46,485 bases of DNA from Chara braunii (GCA_003427395.1 BFEA01000599.1:612644-659128), one strand, 5' to 3'. Shown: positions 20,085 to 32,355, counted from the stretch's first letter. Notes: generated by a model from the letters alone, not told the origin. Translations and numbers: made by a program.

Positions 20085-20190
20085 CACCCGTGACCTGACT
20101 TCCACATCGAACTACACGACTGAAATAAAATAATGAATTACCTGGGGCCAGTCAGTTCGCTGTTGATATCTCAAGGCTGCTGTTCGCCCG
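20085..20190 (+). mobile_element. SINE 3' body
   Basis: ttacctggggccagtcagtt and gttgatatctcaaggctgctg match the SINE body at 41255-41303 and the minus copy at 8731-8837. The head is not recognisable. Confidence 0.65.
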
Positions 20191-20387
20191 TGAACAATGT
20201 CCCTTGGCGGTTGTTTCAGCTCCACCTTTCCGTTTGGTTTTTGTACGTGCGGCGGGTTTATTGGACGTGCTGAGCTTACCATCACCTTCGCCTTCGGATC
20301 CAAGCGTTTGTGAGTTTCAGGGGGAGGGGAAGAGAAGCAGGAGGGGAAGCGGAGATGGCACTACTCTCTGTTTCAGCGCGGACATGC

Positions 20388-20400
<13 letters not shown>

Positions 20401-20454
<54 letters not shown>

Positions 20455-21466
20455 NNNNNNNNNNNNNNNNNNNNNNNNNNNNNNNNNNNNNNNNNNNNNN
20501 NNNNNNNNNNNNNNNNNNNNNNNNNNNNNNNNNNNNNNNNNNNNNNNNNNNNNNNNNNNNNNNNNNNNNNNNNNNNNNNNNNNNNNNNNNNNNNNNNNNN
20601 NNNNNNNNNNNNNNNNNNNNNNNNNNNNNNNNNNNNNNNNNNNNNNNNNNNNNNNNNNNNNNNNNNNNNNNNNNNNNNNNNNNNNNNNNNNNNNNNNNNN
20701 NNNNNNNNNNNNNNNNNNNNNNNNNNNNNNNNNNNNNNNNNNNNNNNNNNNNNNNNNNNNNNNNNNNNNNNNNNNNNNNNNNNNNNNNNNNNNNNNNNNN
20801 NNNNNNNNNNNNNNNNNNNNNNNNNNNNNNNNNNNNNNNNNNNNNNNNNNNNNNNNNNNNNNNNNNNNNNNNNNNNNNNNNNNNNNNNNNNNNNNNNNNN
20901 NNNNNNNNNNNNNNNNNNNNNNNNNNNNNNNNNNNNNNNNNNNNNNNNNNNNNNNNNNNNNNNNNNNNNNNNNNNNNNNNNNNNNNNNNNNNNNNNNNNN
21001 NNNNNNNNNNNNNNNNNNNNNNNNNNNNNNNNNNNNNNNNNNNNNNNNNNNNNNNNNNNNNNNNNNNNNNNNNNNNNNNNNNNNNNNNNNNNNNNNNNNN
21101 NNNNNNNNNNNNNNNNNNNNNNNNNNNNNNNNNNNNNNNNNNNNNNNNNNNNNNNNNNNNNNNNNNNNNNNNNNNNNNNNNNNNNNNNNNNNNNNNNNNN
21201 NNNNNNNNNNNNNNNNNNNNNNNNNNNNNNNNNNNNNNNNNNNNNNNNNNNNNNNNNNNNNNNNNNNNNNNNNNNNNNNNNNNNNNNNNNNNNNNNNNNN
21301 NNNNNNNNNNNNNNNNNNNNNNNNNNNNNNNNNNNNNNNNNNNNNNNNNNNNNNNNNNNNNNNNNNNNNNNNNNNNNNNNNNNNNNNNNNNNNNNNNNNN
21401 NNNNNNNNNNNNNNNNNNNNNNNNNNNNNNNNNNNNNNNNNNNNNNNGGGGGGGGGGGGGGGGGGG
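20401..21466. other. GT microsatellite, 993-N assembly gap, poly-G
   Basis: A CG/GT repeat runs into N at 20455-21447, and 19 G follow. Frames spanning the gap are meaningless. Confidence 0.98.
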
Positions 21467-21615
21467 TAGGGGAAGCTGCACGTGGGAAAGAAATAATGAG
21501 ACTGCTGGTAAGAGAGGGTCTGGGACAAATAATAGAGTGAAAAGAAGTTGGCGGCAAAGGCGGAAGGGTTGGGAATAAGAGGGTGGTTAGGACTTAGGAG
21601 AAAGCAAAGGAAACA

Positions 21616-21970
21616 TGGTGGGTACAATATACCGGTTTGATGTCGGTCGGCTCGCGTGTGAGAGAGGTCGACATGTGATGTCGGCGAAGGACAAGGCAAC
21701 CTTTTGTACGCCAATTGGAAATAGGCGATACACGTTGTGAGTGCCAAGTCACGGAGGACGGTCCATTAGCACTGGAGTTTCTTCTTGTCTTGCTAGCAGA
21801 TTTGGTGGGTACAGGATAATGACTGGATGACGATCAGTGCACGTGTGAGGGAGGTTGACGTGTGATGTCGGTGAAGGGTAATGCAACCTTTTGTACGTCA
21901 ATTGGAAATAGGTAATGGGCCCCAAGTGGACAGTCCATTGGCGCTGGAGTTCCTTGTCTTGCTAGCAAAC
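21616..21970 (+). repeat. 187-bp tandem duplication
   Basis: The unit begins tggtgggtaca at 21616 and 21803. Shared blocks include gtgtgatgtcgg, gcaaccttttgtacg, caattggaaatagg and cttgtcttgctagcag. Confidence 0.9.
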
Positions 21971-22210
21971 AGTGCTACCATGTGCTGATATGCAAAGTCA
22001 ATGTGTGTACAAAAACGAAACAGTTGTTGACTGATGACACCATCGGGGAGGGATTCCGTTGTCACTCACTGTTTTGTCTTTGGACACGCATTGGTGTAAT
22101 CAGTCATGAACAAGACCACGGCACAGTTTTGTGTGTCCAGAGGAAGACGGTGCTCTCGAGTTTCTGGTGCGATCGGTCAATGCAATACAGTGCCATGGCA
22201 TGGATCACGG

Positions 22211-22370
22211 CGTGATCTTTGCACAACTGGAGGATACGCGATCAGCATGCTCACATTAGGACTTTCCTGGATGTACCTAACCATTATTACGGCTAGGGGG
22301 CACTCCTCTGTCCTTTTCCCCTTTGCCTTCTACGCTTTACACATTTTGTTTTCGTTTCTCTTCTGTGTTC

Positions 22371-22455
<85 letters not shown>

Positions 22456-22633
22456 GTGATCTTTGCACAACTCAAGGATACGTGATCAGCATGCTCACAT
22501 TAGGACTTTCCTGGATGTACCTAACCATAATTATGGCTAGGGGCCACTTCCTCTGTCCTTTTCCCCTTTGCCTTCTACGCTTTACACATTTTGTTTTCGT
22601 TTCTCTTGTGTGTGTTCATGTGGAACTTTCCCT

Positions 22634-22681
<48 letters not shown>
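22211..22681 (+). repeat. 244-bp tandem duplication, each unit ending in a GA microsatellite
   Basis: The unit starts cgtgatctttgcacaact at 22211 and 22455. Both copies carry gatcagcatgctcacattag and tttcctggatgtacctaacc, and end in (GA)n (22373-22451 and 22637-22681). Duplication breakpoints coincide with the microsatellite. Confidence 0.93.
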
Positions 22682-22684
<3 letters not shown>

Positions 22685-22904
22685 CGGCGCAAGAACGTCC
22701 AGGCAGAGACAGGGGAGGACTGGAAGATGGGATGATGGGTTGTGTCTGTGTGCATGTGAGAGAGAGGGAGAGGGAGGGGGGGGAAACGGATGCTTTTCTT
22801 TCCAATTTATCTTTCGTTCCTTAAATGCACGTCCGTGTCTCTTTTTATCATTTGTTTTCTTTTTTTTCTTTCTTTTTTTTTCCTTTTTTTTTTTTTATCA
22901 GAAC

Positions 22905-23040
22905 AACCCGAGGCAGTGGTAGGGGTGCTGATAAGAGCAGACACCGCTATCACACTCGGGGAGGCTCCATCTATTGGTGGGGAGCTGCACCTGCTGGAAA
23001 CCGAGTCCAGCGTCCCAGAACAACATGTTTCTTTGTTTAC
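22905..23040 (+). repeat. Dispersed SINE-like repeat, copy 2
   Basis: gctgataagagcag, tggggagctgcacctgctgg and gtccagcgtccc recur in the order seen at 565-700. T-runs precede it. Confidence 0.5.
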
Positions 23041-23251
23041 ACAGACATTTGGTCGCGGCAGCCGGTAGCTGTATAGTCCATCCACGAGGGAGGCGATTTG
23101 TCAATCTGGCCACACACCTACTCAATATCCTGAGTTGTTTGCCTACATGACAGGTTTAGTTGGGTGGTAGTAGACCCGAGCACGATGGCTGCTATCTCCG
23201 TACAGTCATGGAGCCGGGCCCCATCACCCACGAAGGGGCCGCAGTGCATGC

Positions 23252-23442
23252 AGGCAAAACCGGCCTCCCGTTCCCCCGCCCCCACCCTTTGGAACACGAG
23301 TTTTTTGAACAATGTTAAACAATAGTAGACTGTGTTAGTTATGTTTNAGGCAAAACCGGCCTCCCGTTCCCCCGCCCCCACCCTTTGGAACACGAGTTTT
23401 TTGAACAATGTTAAACAATAGTAGACTGTGTTAGTTATGTTT
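23252..23442 (+). repeat. Exact 95-bp direct repeat around a single N
   Basis: 23252-23346 and 23348-23442 appear identical and are separated only by N at 23347. An assembly end-joining artefact is more likely than a biological duplication. Confidence 0.9.
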
Positions 23443-23786
23443 TGAGACTGCTGCAAACTGCGGGNATTTTATGTGTCCCCAAGTCTGCGGTTGAACCTTC
23501 TGTACCTCTTCACTCTTCCTCTGAGCGCCTGATATGTCATGATGTTTTCTGGTACTTCGTCATGCGGGGGTTTGGGGAGTACAATCTAACCCCCTAACCC
23601 CTAAAGCCTCAGCACATTACAGTCTCTTTTATTGCAAGTCATGGTAAGTTAGTCAAGTAAANGCNAGCNGGAGCTCCNGCANGCCAGCACAGCCTTAGAG
23701 CAAAGTTGCAAATTTGCAAGTTGTGCCTGTTTCCAGACAGGGGCAGCCAGACTGACCCAGACACCGGACTCTCTGCTCCGCACGAG

Positions 23787-24115
23787 GCCGGTAGACTCTG
23801 CTGCCTTGCACTCCGTCTGTCCAACACCTCCTGTCCTTTTTCTCCGTTGTCGGACGCCAGCTGCTTCCTCAGAGTGGCTGACCCCATCGCCCGCAACTAC
23901 GGTCCCCAACTATCTCTTGTGATCTGTCTGAGTGGCACTCCCACGGGAGGTCTCAGAGATGATGTTCGGGCGGAGGGCGCAGACGGGGTGCAGCTTTTGT
24001 AGACTTTGCTGCCTTGCACTCCGTCTGTCCAACACGTCATGTCCATTTCCTCCGTTGTTGGACGCCAGCTGCTTCCTCAGAGTGGCTGACCCCATTGCCC
24101 GCAACTGCAGTAGAG
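23787..24115 (-). repeat. ~110-bp direct duplication in the LINE 3' region
   Basis: The segment tag.act.tgctgccttgcac through gagtggctgaccccat (23787-23904) recurs at 24001-24115 with few changes. About 100 bp of other sequence separates the copies, giving a 214-bp period. Confidence 0.9.
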
Positions 24116-24215
24116 AAGGCTGGGCAGGAAAGGTGAGGGGCCGGCCGGGAAAGGTGAGGGGACGAAGAGGGTGAGGGGGGGACTGGCGGAGAGGGTAGCA
24201 GACGGGGGGNGGGGG

Positions 24216-27200
24216 TCACTGCAGAGCAGGGGCAGGGGCATGGGAGATCAGCAGAAAGTTGGTAGGAAGGTACGGGACTGCGAAGTCATCGAGGGATCTC
24301 CTTTGCCACTCGGGCTCGTTCGCCCTCCAGTTCAGCCATCGTATATTGAGGCCATCCGTCAATTCAGAAAAGGCTTTGTGCGGGTCCTGCCAAATCTGGC
24401 AGTAGGATTCTCGCAGGGCTTCCCTGAGAGCGGGGCCCCTTTCATTTTGATAATTGTGTTTCATATCCTTCCAGGCCCGATGTGTAGCAGATCTGATCTC
24501 ATCTTCCATCGCTTGTTGTGCTTGTTGGAGGCCGAACTGGTGTTCTTTTCTCTCAAAGGAGCATCTAGCTCTCCAAGCCTGCATAAGAACGTGTAGCCTC
24601 ATATACGAAAAAAGGTTATTGGCAAAGGGTGACCAGTTTGCCAGCAGATGTTGATTTTTGCCAAGCAGGATGAGGCCCAGGTCCCACGGGATATGGGTAT
24701 CCGTGAGTGAATGAAACGCAGCGTCCCACCACCTCCATATCTGGGCAGCCATCGGGCATGCCAACAGGCAGTGCTCGAGTGTCGCCCTAGCTGGCTGTGT
24801 CACCCTGCCGCAGTAGGTGCAGATGGGGGACAGTAGGCCCCTTTGCTCAAGGTCCGTTCTTGAGACGAGCCAGTCGGGGGTGGGAAGGCAGCGATGTAAA
24901 ATTTGCCATTGCAGGGACCTGAGGCTCGTTGGCATTATTTTGGAGTACTTAGCCCAAGGGAGGTTATTGAGCAGCTGCGGGTACAGCGGTGAGTCCCGAT
25001 GCCATCTGTGTGCTATGGTCTGTTGAATGTGCTGCTGCGGGCGAGACGCTCTGAACCCCCTTTGACTGTGTAATCCCAAATATGCATGGGTTGTTGGCCC
25101 GTCCATTCCTAGTCATCTGGGTCGAACGGAAGACGGGCAACTGGTGTGGCAGGCTCAAATGCATGGTAGCCGTTGTCGGGGTCACCCATGACTCTCACAT
25201 TCATCAACCCTGCCCACAGTTTTGTAGTATCCGAGTCTTCATTCCGGGCTAGTTGGGAGAGCCGCAGCCCTGGAGCGCACAAGGCAAAAGCTTTCAATGT
25301 GCAGTTCCTGGCTTCTATGTTGTGCACCCTGTAGACAGTGGCCGGTCTGGGTAGGTCGGCATACCTGACCACCCAGTCTTGAGGTTGAATCATGGGGCCG
25401 GTTTTGAGGGTATGCCACCAGGCCAGGGGGAGGGCTTCTGTGATTTGGCGGGCCTTATCAGCCACGTTCTTAACGTGCTTCAGTTTGGCTTGCAGTTGCT
25501 CCGGTGTAGCCCAGTTTTGCTCCATCGGGTCCCAGAGGTCCCCCTCCGTATAAATGCCTTTCTTTACCCAGGTAAGCCAGGGGGAGTTAGCTGTGAGCGG
25601 AAGCGGGTTGCCCCTTTCATCCAAGACAAAGGGATTGCCAAATAGTGGCGGTCTCCATATGGAGTGCCATCTATTAGCTGGAGACTTCTGTTTGGGCCCT
25701 TGTTTCCACCATAGTTTTAACTTGTATGGCCAGAGGGGGTCAAGGGCTATGTCCTTGCTGGTGGCCAGCGCCACACCTGCTGCATGCCTGTGTCGGCGGG
25801 GGCTCGGGATTGGCCAGTAGCTGTTGGTGAGCCACTGGAGGGGGTGCACTAGGTGAGGAGGATCAGATTGCATTGCCAGATTGGCTATCTGCACGTAGGC
25901 CAAGGGGGCCCAAGGGATGTCATTGCCCACGAGGAGTCTGGTTAGCACTTTGAAGATCATGGCCTCACTCTTCCTTTCAGGATCCAGTATCCCCAGGCCC
26001 CCTTTGGCTCTTGGTTGTGTGAGGGTGTCCCAACTCACCCTGCTCATGCAGCCCTCCGATTTGGCGTTGTTCTTCCACAAGTATGTTGTGAGCGNCTTCC
26101 TGAGCCTGGTATATTGTTGTGGGTTGAGCNGCCAAACTGCCAGTTTGTACCATATGGCCNCGAGGATGGCGTTGTTGNTTGCCAACGCCCGGCCGACCAA
26201 CGATNTGTGCAGGCCTTCCCATCGTGCCANTCGGGCAATGNNCATGTTNACAAGGGNTTCCCTGTGGTCCGGCGGAGGTCCCATTGCCGTNAGCCTCACT
26301 CCCAANATTCTGATAGCGTCTTCCTTTCTGGCCCATNCCACACATGGTTNCGGCGGCGGGGGCAAATCTTGGNGGTGGAGCCACCAGCCCTCTGTCTTGG
26401 AGCCCCAATTCACTTTCATGTNTGCCGCCANCGAGAANAGGTGTATAGTGTGAGTGAGGGCGTGAAGGTTGTNCGCGTNCGNCNGTATGAGGACCGTGAG
26501 GTCGTNNGCAAACAACGATGTGACAGGGATNAGGTGATCCGGGATATCCGNGATAGGCACTTTACNNATTTTNNGGTGGGCTCTNATCAACGCCGCAAGG
26601 NCCTCCATGACTATCACGAAAAGAAGCGGCGCTANGGGGTCCCCTTGTCGCACCGACCNCTGCAGCNCAATCGGTGGTGAGAGGTGNNCATTTAGCATTA
26701 TGTTTGTAGTGGCCGATCTATGGAAGAGTTGCACCCAGTGGCAGAAGCCGGGACCAAAGTTCATCCTGGTCAGGCACATATCCAGGAAGTCCCAGTCAAC
26801 GTGGTCATATGCTTTCTCAAAGTCTATAAACAGAATAGTCGCTTGGGCCTTGCGCTGGTGTGCGTACTTGATGGTTTCGTTGACCAAGAGGATATTGTCC
26901 TGAATATTGCGGTTGGGCATAAACCCTTTCTGGTCAGGATGAATTAGCATGTTCATGGTCGACAACAGGCGGATGGTGAGTGCTTTGGCCACCCGTTTGT
27001 AGGGGACCCGGAGGAGAGTGATAGGTCTATAGTTTCTGATATCCTCTTTGTCCCCCTTTTTGTAGAACAGCGTGGTCACTCCCTGACCAATCATGCCCCC
27101 AAAGGAGCCTTCTTTCTGGACAGCCATTATATAATCCATGAGATCATCTTTGAGGTCCCAAAAGTGCACCCAGAACTCTTTGGGAAGGAGTCAATCCCAG

Positions 27201-28960
27201 GTGTTTTCTCATCCTCCATATCCTGTAGGGCCGCCCATATTTCCTCCTGTGAAAGCGGTTTGTCGAGGTCAGTTCTTTGTGTTGGTGAGAGGCGCGATCG
27301 CAAGGCATGGAGTAGCTCTTCCCTGGCCCGACGGACATCATCCGGGTTCTTGTTGGGGGTTTGAGATATGAACAAGTGGCTGTAATATTTGGCAGCGTAG
27401 TCTGCTATTGAGTAAGCATTTGTAGCTACTGGCGCCGTGTCGTCGAGGCGGTGTCTAAGTCTGGGAACAACAGAAACCCTGGTTCGGGTTTTCGCCTTGT
27501 TAAAGAAGGACCTTGTCATTGTTCCATCTGTGTGTTGCCGTTTAATTCTGGTTTGTATCCTCCACGTGTGCGACTGCCTTTCCAGATAGTCCTGAAGGTG
27601 GTCCCTCGCCTCTTGCAATTTTTCGAAGGTGGGGGTGTGCAGGGGTTCGTTCACGAGTTCGCCATCCCAGTCTTCGAATTATTGCATGAGTCGATCGATG
27701 ATTGTCTTGCGATCCCTCGCCCACTGAATCGAGAGTTTCTTGGACCTGTCTCTCAATTGAGCAATGTCATCGTTAAACCATGCAACAGTTTGTTGTGTTT
27801 CCGGTTGCGTTTTTTTTTATCGCCAGTACTGCGAGAATTCATGCACCATGTCCTTAAATTTGACGAGGGGCAGCATCGAGGTATTGAATTTATAGAACCC
27901 CGGTCCCCTTTTGATATGAGTGTGGAAGGAGAGGCCCGGTGTTATAATTTTGTGGTCGAAGGATCTGCATGGGCTGATCAGGGCTATCTCTGCAGTCGTA
28001 ACCAAGCCCATCAGGTCTTTGGACACCAGGGTGAGGTCTATACGCGAGTTGGTCGAGCCCTGGTCGCCTCTGGAAGACAAGCATGTGTAGGTTTTTTGGG
28101 CAGGGTGAAGCACTCTATAGGTGTCTTCCAAATGTTTGTCTGCCATCATTTGTCTCAGCATAAGGGTGTCCGGGCCCAGGTCCGGCAGTGAGGTTGTGGA
28201 GGGCCCTGATCGTTGGGAGGTGGACCTCCGGTCCATGGCAGGGTCTAAGGTAGTGTTGAGGTCTCCGGCGATTATGAGCGGGGCGTCTTGTGGTATGTGC
28301 TGGTGCAGGGCAAGCCAGAGGTCAACCCTGTCAACGGGGTCGTTAGGGGCATATACGTTAACAAGGTAAAACTCCTCCTCCTCATATGCCACTTTGAGAC
28401 AGATCCACCTTCCATGCTGGTGGTCGTGCTGCACTGATAGCGGTTTGAGTCTTGAGGACGACGGCAGCCATATCGCCACCCCCGTCGACGCTCTTTTCAA
28501 TTGCGGGTGCTGAATAGGATGTGTAGGGCCAAACGGATTTGGCTTTTGCTGCATGTTGCGGGTTGTCTTGGAGGTGCGTTTCTTGGACACACACGGCATC
28601 AGGCCAACCGCCGGTTATCGAAGATTTGATCCTATCCCAAATAGCATTTTTCTTATCTGTTGTTGCTTGGATGAGGCCATTGACATTGAGTGAGCGGATA
28701 TCTATATCCACATTGACCAGATGCGCCGCCCATTGGGAGGGCTTTCTAATTCTAGGGAAGACGGGAGGAGATAGAGGTCGTGGATGATGGACGTGGGCGG
28801 GCTGGGTTGTGTGCATCTGCGCAGTCAACATTGTCGGGGCGGTGGTCAGAGTCAGGTGGGCGGCATTTGGTGAAGATGTGCTGGCAAGGGTACCCATCGA
28901 AGGTTGATGCCCACTGGTGTTTGTCATTTGGCCCATTCGGCTCATGGGCAAAGGCAACAA
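24216..28960 (-). pseudogene. LINE ORF2: endonuclease, reverse transcriptase, zinc finger (broken)
   Basis: The endonuclease begins near 28710 (RSLNVNGL, then PDAVCVQETHL). After a frameshift near 28.45 kb it continues with VNVYAPND, IAGDLNTTLDPAMDR, SRIDLTLVS and SFDHKI, the expected order of EEP catalytic motifs. The linker (27127-27654) includes EKTPGIDSFP. A second frameshift near 27.17 kb leads into the RT frame (25109-27169): NYRPITLL, FIDFEKAYDHVDW, VRQGDP, and SLF-A-(N)AC-D-L at 26503-26513. The ambiguous codons there are GCN (Ala) and NAC (Asp, Asn, His or Tyr), compatible with FADD. The final frame (24216-25106) carries a CX2CX12HX4C knuckle at its residues 96-117 (zf-RVT). In-frame TAA codons at about 27818 and 27677 and a TAG at 25109-25111, plus a shift at a G-run near 25062, finish the inactivation. 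The protein would nick DNA and copy its RNA in the nucleus. Confidence 0.9.
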
Positions 28961-29034
28961 TGCTTTTGTTGTCCAGCAAACCCGTCGGAGCGATAGTCCT
29001 AAAATGTGATGGGGAGGACGAAGGGGGGGTCATC

Positions 29035-32000
29035 TCATTGGTTGTGCTCTTCTAGCACGTTATCCTCCAGGAATATTTGCATGAAAGTTGGGACTTCGCA
29101 CCGTGCCCAGACCATGTTAGTTCTAAAGCGTGCAGTGGTCAGCTCCATGAGTTGGTGATGGGAAAACCAACTAAAGGCCGTGTTTTTCTGCAGGCGCATC
29201 CTCGGGTCCATGAGGAGTACAATGGGGATAATGCCTTTTGGGAACGAGAGGGAGGTTGGCAGTACCACCCCCAGTACACCCTCTGTGACCGTCTCCTGGA
29301 CCCAGCATTTGAGTTTTTTAAGAATGATCGGCTTGGAATGGTTGCCCCTCCAACCCTCCAGCGTCAAGCCCTCTGGAGTGTGAGCATGTGTTGAGGTGAT
29401 ATCCTATTGTGGCGGTCTAAAGCCCAATACCCAGTGTCCCCCTTTCCTCACTCTAGTGAGAGGGAGGATGACAACCCCGGGCGGCATCGCCTCCGGGGCG
29501 CTGTCATCCTCCTCCAACCTCACAAGTTGTCTCAGTCTCATGGGGCGGGGTTCAGGGGTAGAGTCGTCCGCCTCGTCGGGTAGACGGTCGTCCTCATCAT
29601 CCAGGATGATCTCAACCACCCTTGGGCGGTGTTGGGGAGGTTCGGAGAGAACGACTGCACACATGGCATCTTTCATCGGGGGATCCTCGTCCACTTGCAG
29701 GGGTTCGGCATTGTGCAGGGGCGATGAACAGACCGTTTGTTGTGGCTGCAATCAGGCTGGCTGCTGTGCTCGGTCAAGATCTCGGGCGGGGGAGGGACAG
29801 GGCCGGTGGGCAGCACCGCTGTGAGACTGTCTACTGCCATCGCTCATATCTGATGTGGTGGGCGGATGGACCCTGTCACCTGCAGGGTCGACGGGGGAGT
29901 GGTGCTCGATAGCGAGGTGTTGACGGGCATTCGGCCGTTGGCTGGGTGAGGCTTGTGGGATGGAGTGCAGTGTGGAGCAAAGTTCATGCACGAGTTGTTT
30001 GGGCCAGGCCAGCCCCTCGTGAAAGAATGTCTCTTCGGTTGTGTTATGGATGCGGTCATCGTGGGCAGTTCCTGCGTCAAACCGGGCATTAGCGTAACTC
30101 TCAAGTTTGTCCAGGAATTCATTCACCACCAGGACTATCGCTGCTCCCACTTCCATCCAGTCGATGGAGGCGACAGTCGGGTATTTTTTCACTGTGACAA
30201 GTACCCGGGGGCTATACATGAGAACCCTCTTGGCCTCTCCCCAGTGTTTGGTGTTGAGCCTGTCACCCGGTCTGTCATCCGTCAGCGAAATTTTTTTTGT
30301 GAGTGTCCATTCGGTCAGAAATGCAAGTTTTTGTTGGACCTCTTCATTGGTAGAGAGAGGCGGTGGGGCAGGCTATACCAGGGGCGAAGACGTTGGCTGA
30401 ACCGCCTCGACTTCCATATCGTCCAGAGGGGCCCGTTGATCCTCTTGTCGCAGGCCAGTTGTGGGGGGGGCAGACGTGTCCATGTCCTCGGGCTTCGGTA
30501 CTTCCTCGTACCAGTCTGGGAGTGCAGCCAGGGGCGGGGGGTGACACTGCCCCTGTTGCTGTTGGCCATTTTGCCTGTTCGCCTCCTGCTGCCAGAGCCA
30601 TTGTCACTGTTGCTGTTGCTGGTGAAGGATCTGTTGTTGTTGGCAGCACAGCTGTTGTTGCCAATGCAGGTCCAAATGTTGCAAGATCTGTTGTTGGAGT
30701 ACACTCCTGTCATGGTGTTGCTGGTGCTGGTACTGGGCCAGTTGGGTATTCAACAGCAGCTGAAATTGTTGTTCACACTCCATCTGCTGTCGGGTTTGTT
30801 GTTGCGGGTCTTGCATGCAGCATTGCGTTTGGTGCAGCAGCAACGCTTGTTGATGCATCTGAAGATCTTGTCGTTGTTGGTCTTGGAGATGAGGCTGTTG
30901 CATTTGCTGTTGTTGTTGCAACTGCAGATGTTGTTGGTTCTGCATGACGTGTTGGTTCTGTTGCTGTTGGTGTTGCTGCTGGTGGAGCAGCAGGTTGTGA
31001 TTCAGATGGTCGCTGGGATGGTGCTGCTGCTGGTGGCAGGGCATCAACTGTTGCTGCTGCTGGTGCTGGTTCAGTTTGTCCAGTTTGTGCTCCACTTGTG
31101 TGTGCTGCGGATGCTGTTGGTAGGCAGTGTGCAGCGGCGTCAGGCCATGTTGCTCCTCTGGTCCTTGGTGTTGGGGCCGTTGTTGCTGCTGCTGCAGGGG
31201 CCGTTGTTGCTGTTGCTGCAGGGGCTGTGTCTGCATCGGATGTCGGGGATCGAGTTCCATTGTTTGTTGTTGCTCCGGACCACAGTGTTGAGACGCATCC
31301 CCTGGCCCACTCCAAGGCAGCGGGCAGTGCTGGGAAGGGTCGTTCTGTCGGGCCTGTTGCTGTGGGGAGTGGTCCGGTGGCGGGCATGAGAGGAGTCGTT
31401 GATCCAAATGCATAGGGTGCACTTCCATGTGGTGCAGCCCTTGTCGATTCTCTTCCAGCCCACCCACCGTTGCCTTCGTGATGTCGGTGACTCTCGTCTC
31501 CAGGTGATCTCCTATGTCGTCGTCTCCGGGGGGGCCGTTCCGAGGGGGAACCGTCTTTGGCCCCAAAGCCTTAGGGGGGGGCAGTGCCAGCACATCGTTC
31601 GGGAGTTGCGCAGGACTTGGCGGGTCCCTGACAGAGTGTTTCGATAAGGCGACATCCTTAATCTTATTGAGGAGAGAATTTGCTTTCTGCCACATTTGAC
31701 GAGTCTTTTGACTCTTGGTAGTTCCGTCGTCAGTCCGTTGTGCGGGGATTGCTTCCTTTGGGGGTGGCATTGCCCTTCCCCATCCCACTCGCAGTATTGC
31801 GGGGGGTTTGGGTGATCGCTCTTTGGTCCTCGTTTATCTGTGCTACAGCAGCCATGGCCCGTTCGGCCTTGTCAGCCTCTGCCTGTAGGCGATGTGACCG
31901 GTCGGCAGCAGCACTCCCTGGCTGTTGGGGAGGTTCGTGGAGCAGGAATTTGGCCTCTCCTGTCACCTCCGAAACGACCTCAATCAGTTGGTGATGCGGC

Positions 32001-32328
32001 CGGACCCAGGTGTTTTGGATCGGTGATTGTGCCATGTCTGTGGTTACAAACTGCAGCATCTGCTGGCGGATTTCAGGCATCACGGTTTGCTGGGTGAGCC
32101 CCCCAAGGGGTTGATGTTGGGCGCCGTCAGGCACCGGCCCCCCCAGCTGTCGGTGGTCAGTCTGCGGTAGCCGTGATCCTGCTCCCTCCGCAGGCTGTCG
32201 GGGCTTTGTGGTCCCGGACGTCACCTGTTGTGGGTCAGCCTTGCGCTTATCCACTGACAGTACCGGGCGGATCTCTTCCGAGTGCAAGTCTCGTCTAACC
32301 TCGGCAGGTCCGCTTTGACGACGTCCAT
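29035..32328 (-). pseudogene. LINE ORF1: Gln-rich RNA-binding-type protein (broken)
   Basis: A likely ATG lies at 32326-32328. An N-terminal part in another frame (to 31730) is Gln/Pro-rich. From 31788 to 29035 one frame runs on through four in-frame stops: TGA about 30606, TAG about 30377, TGA 29752-29754 and TAG 29404-29406. It encodes a long glutamine/histidine-rich tract (about 31250-30600), a segment with WGEAKRVLMYSPRV, an acidic Pro-rich stretch (EIILDDEDDRLPDEADD) and a C-terminal part with RTIAP shifted into another frame (28752-29033). No CCHC knuckle or RRM is obvious. Position upstream of ORF2 is the main reason for calling it ORF1. LINE ORF1 proteins normally coat the element RNA. 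Confidence 0.7.
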
Positions 32329-32352
32329 TTTGGTGTTGAGAATGACGCACAC

Positions 32353-32355
<3 letters not shown>

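Larger units (their letters stand above)
23628..32328 (-). mobile_element. Degraded LINE (non-LTR retrotransposon), ~8.7 kb
   Basis: The element reads right to left: ORF1 (about 32328 to 29035), ORF2 (about 28960 to 24216), then a ~590-nt 3' region ending near an AATAAA (complement at 23628-23633). ORF2 has the apurinic-type endonuclease, reverse transcriptase and C-terminal zinc knuckle of L1-superfamily plant LINEs, and I see no RNase H. Frameshifts and in-frame stops disable both frames. I did not find the exact 5' end or a target duplication. A GA microsatellite (32356-32431) abuts the ORF1 start, so the 5' limit is uncertain. Confidence 0.88.

Noticed and set aside
20204-21747. Open frames of about 380-480 aa
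   Set aside because: They exist only because the 993-N gap contains no stop codon.
23585-23607. Interstitial telomere-like ccctaacccctaa
   Set aside because: Only two to three irregular units. Too short to mean anything.
29953-31389. 478-aa plus-strand open frame rich in Leu and Val
   Set aside because: It is antisense to the LINE ORF1 glutamine tract: CAG/CAA read backwards gives CTG/TTG leucines. No domain is present.
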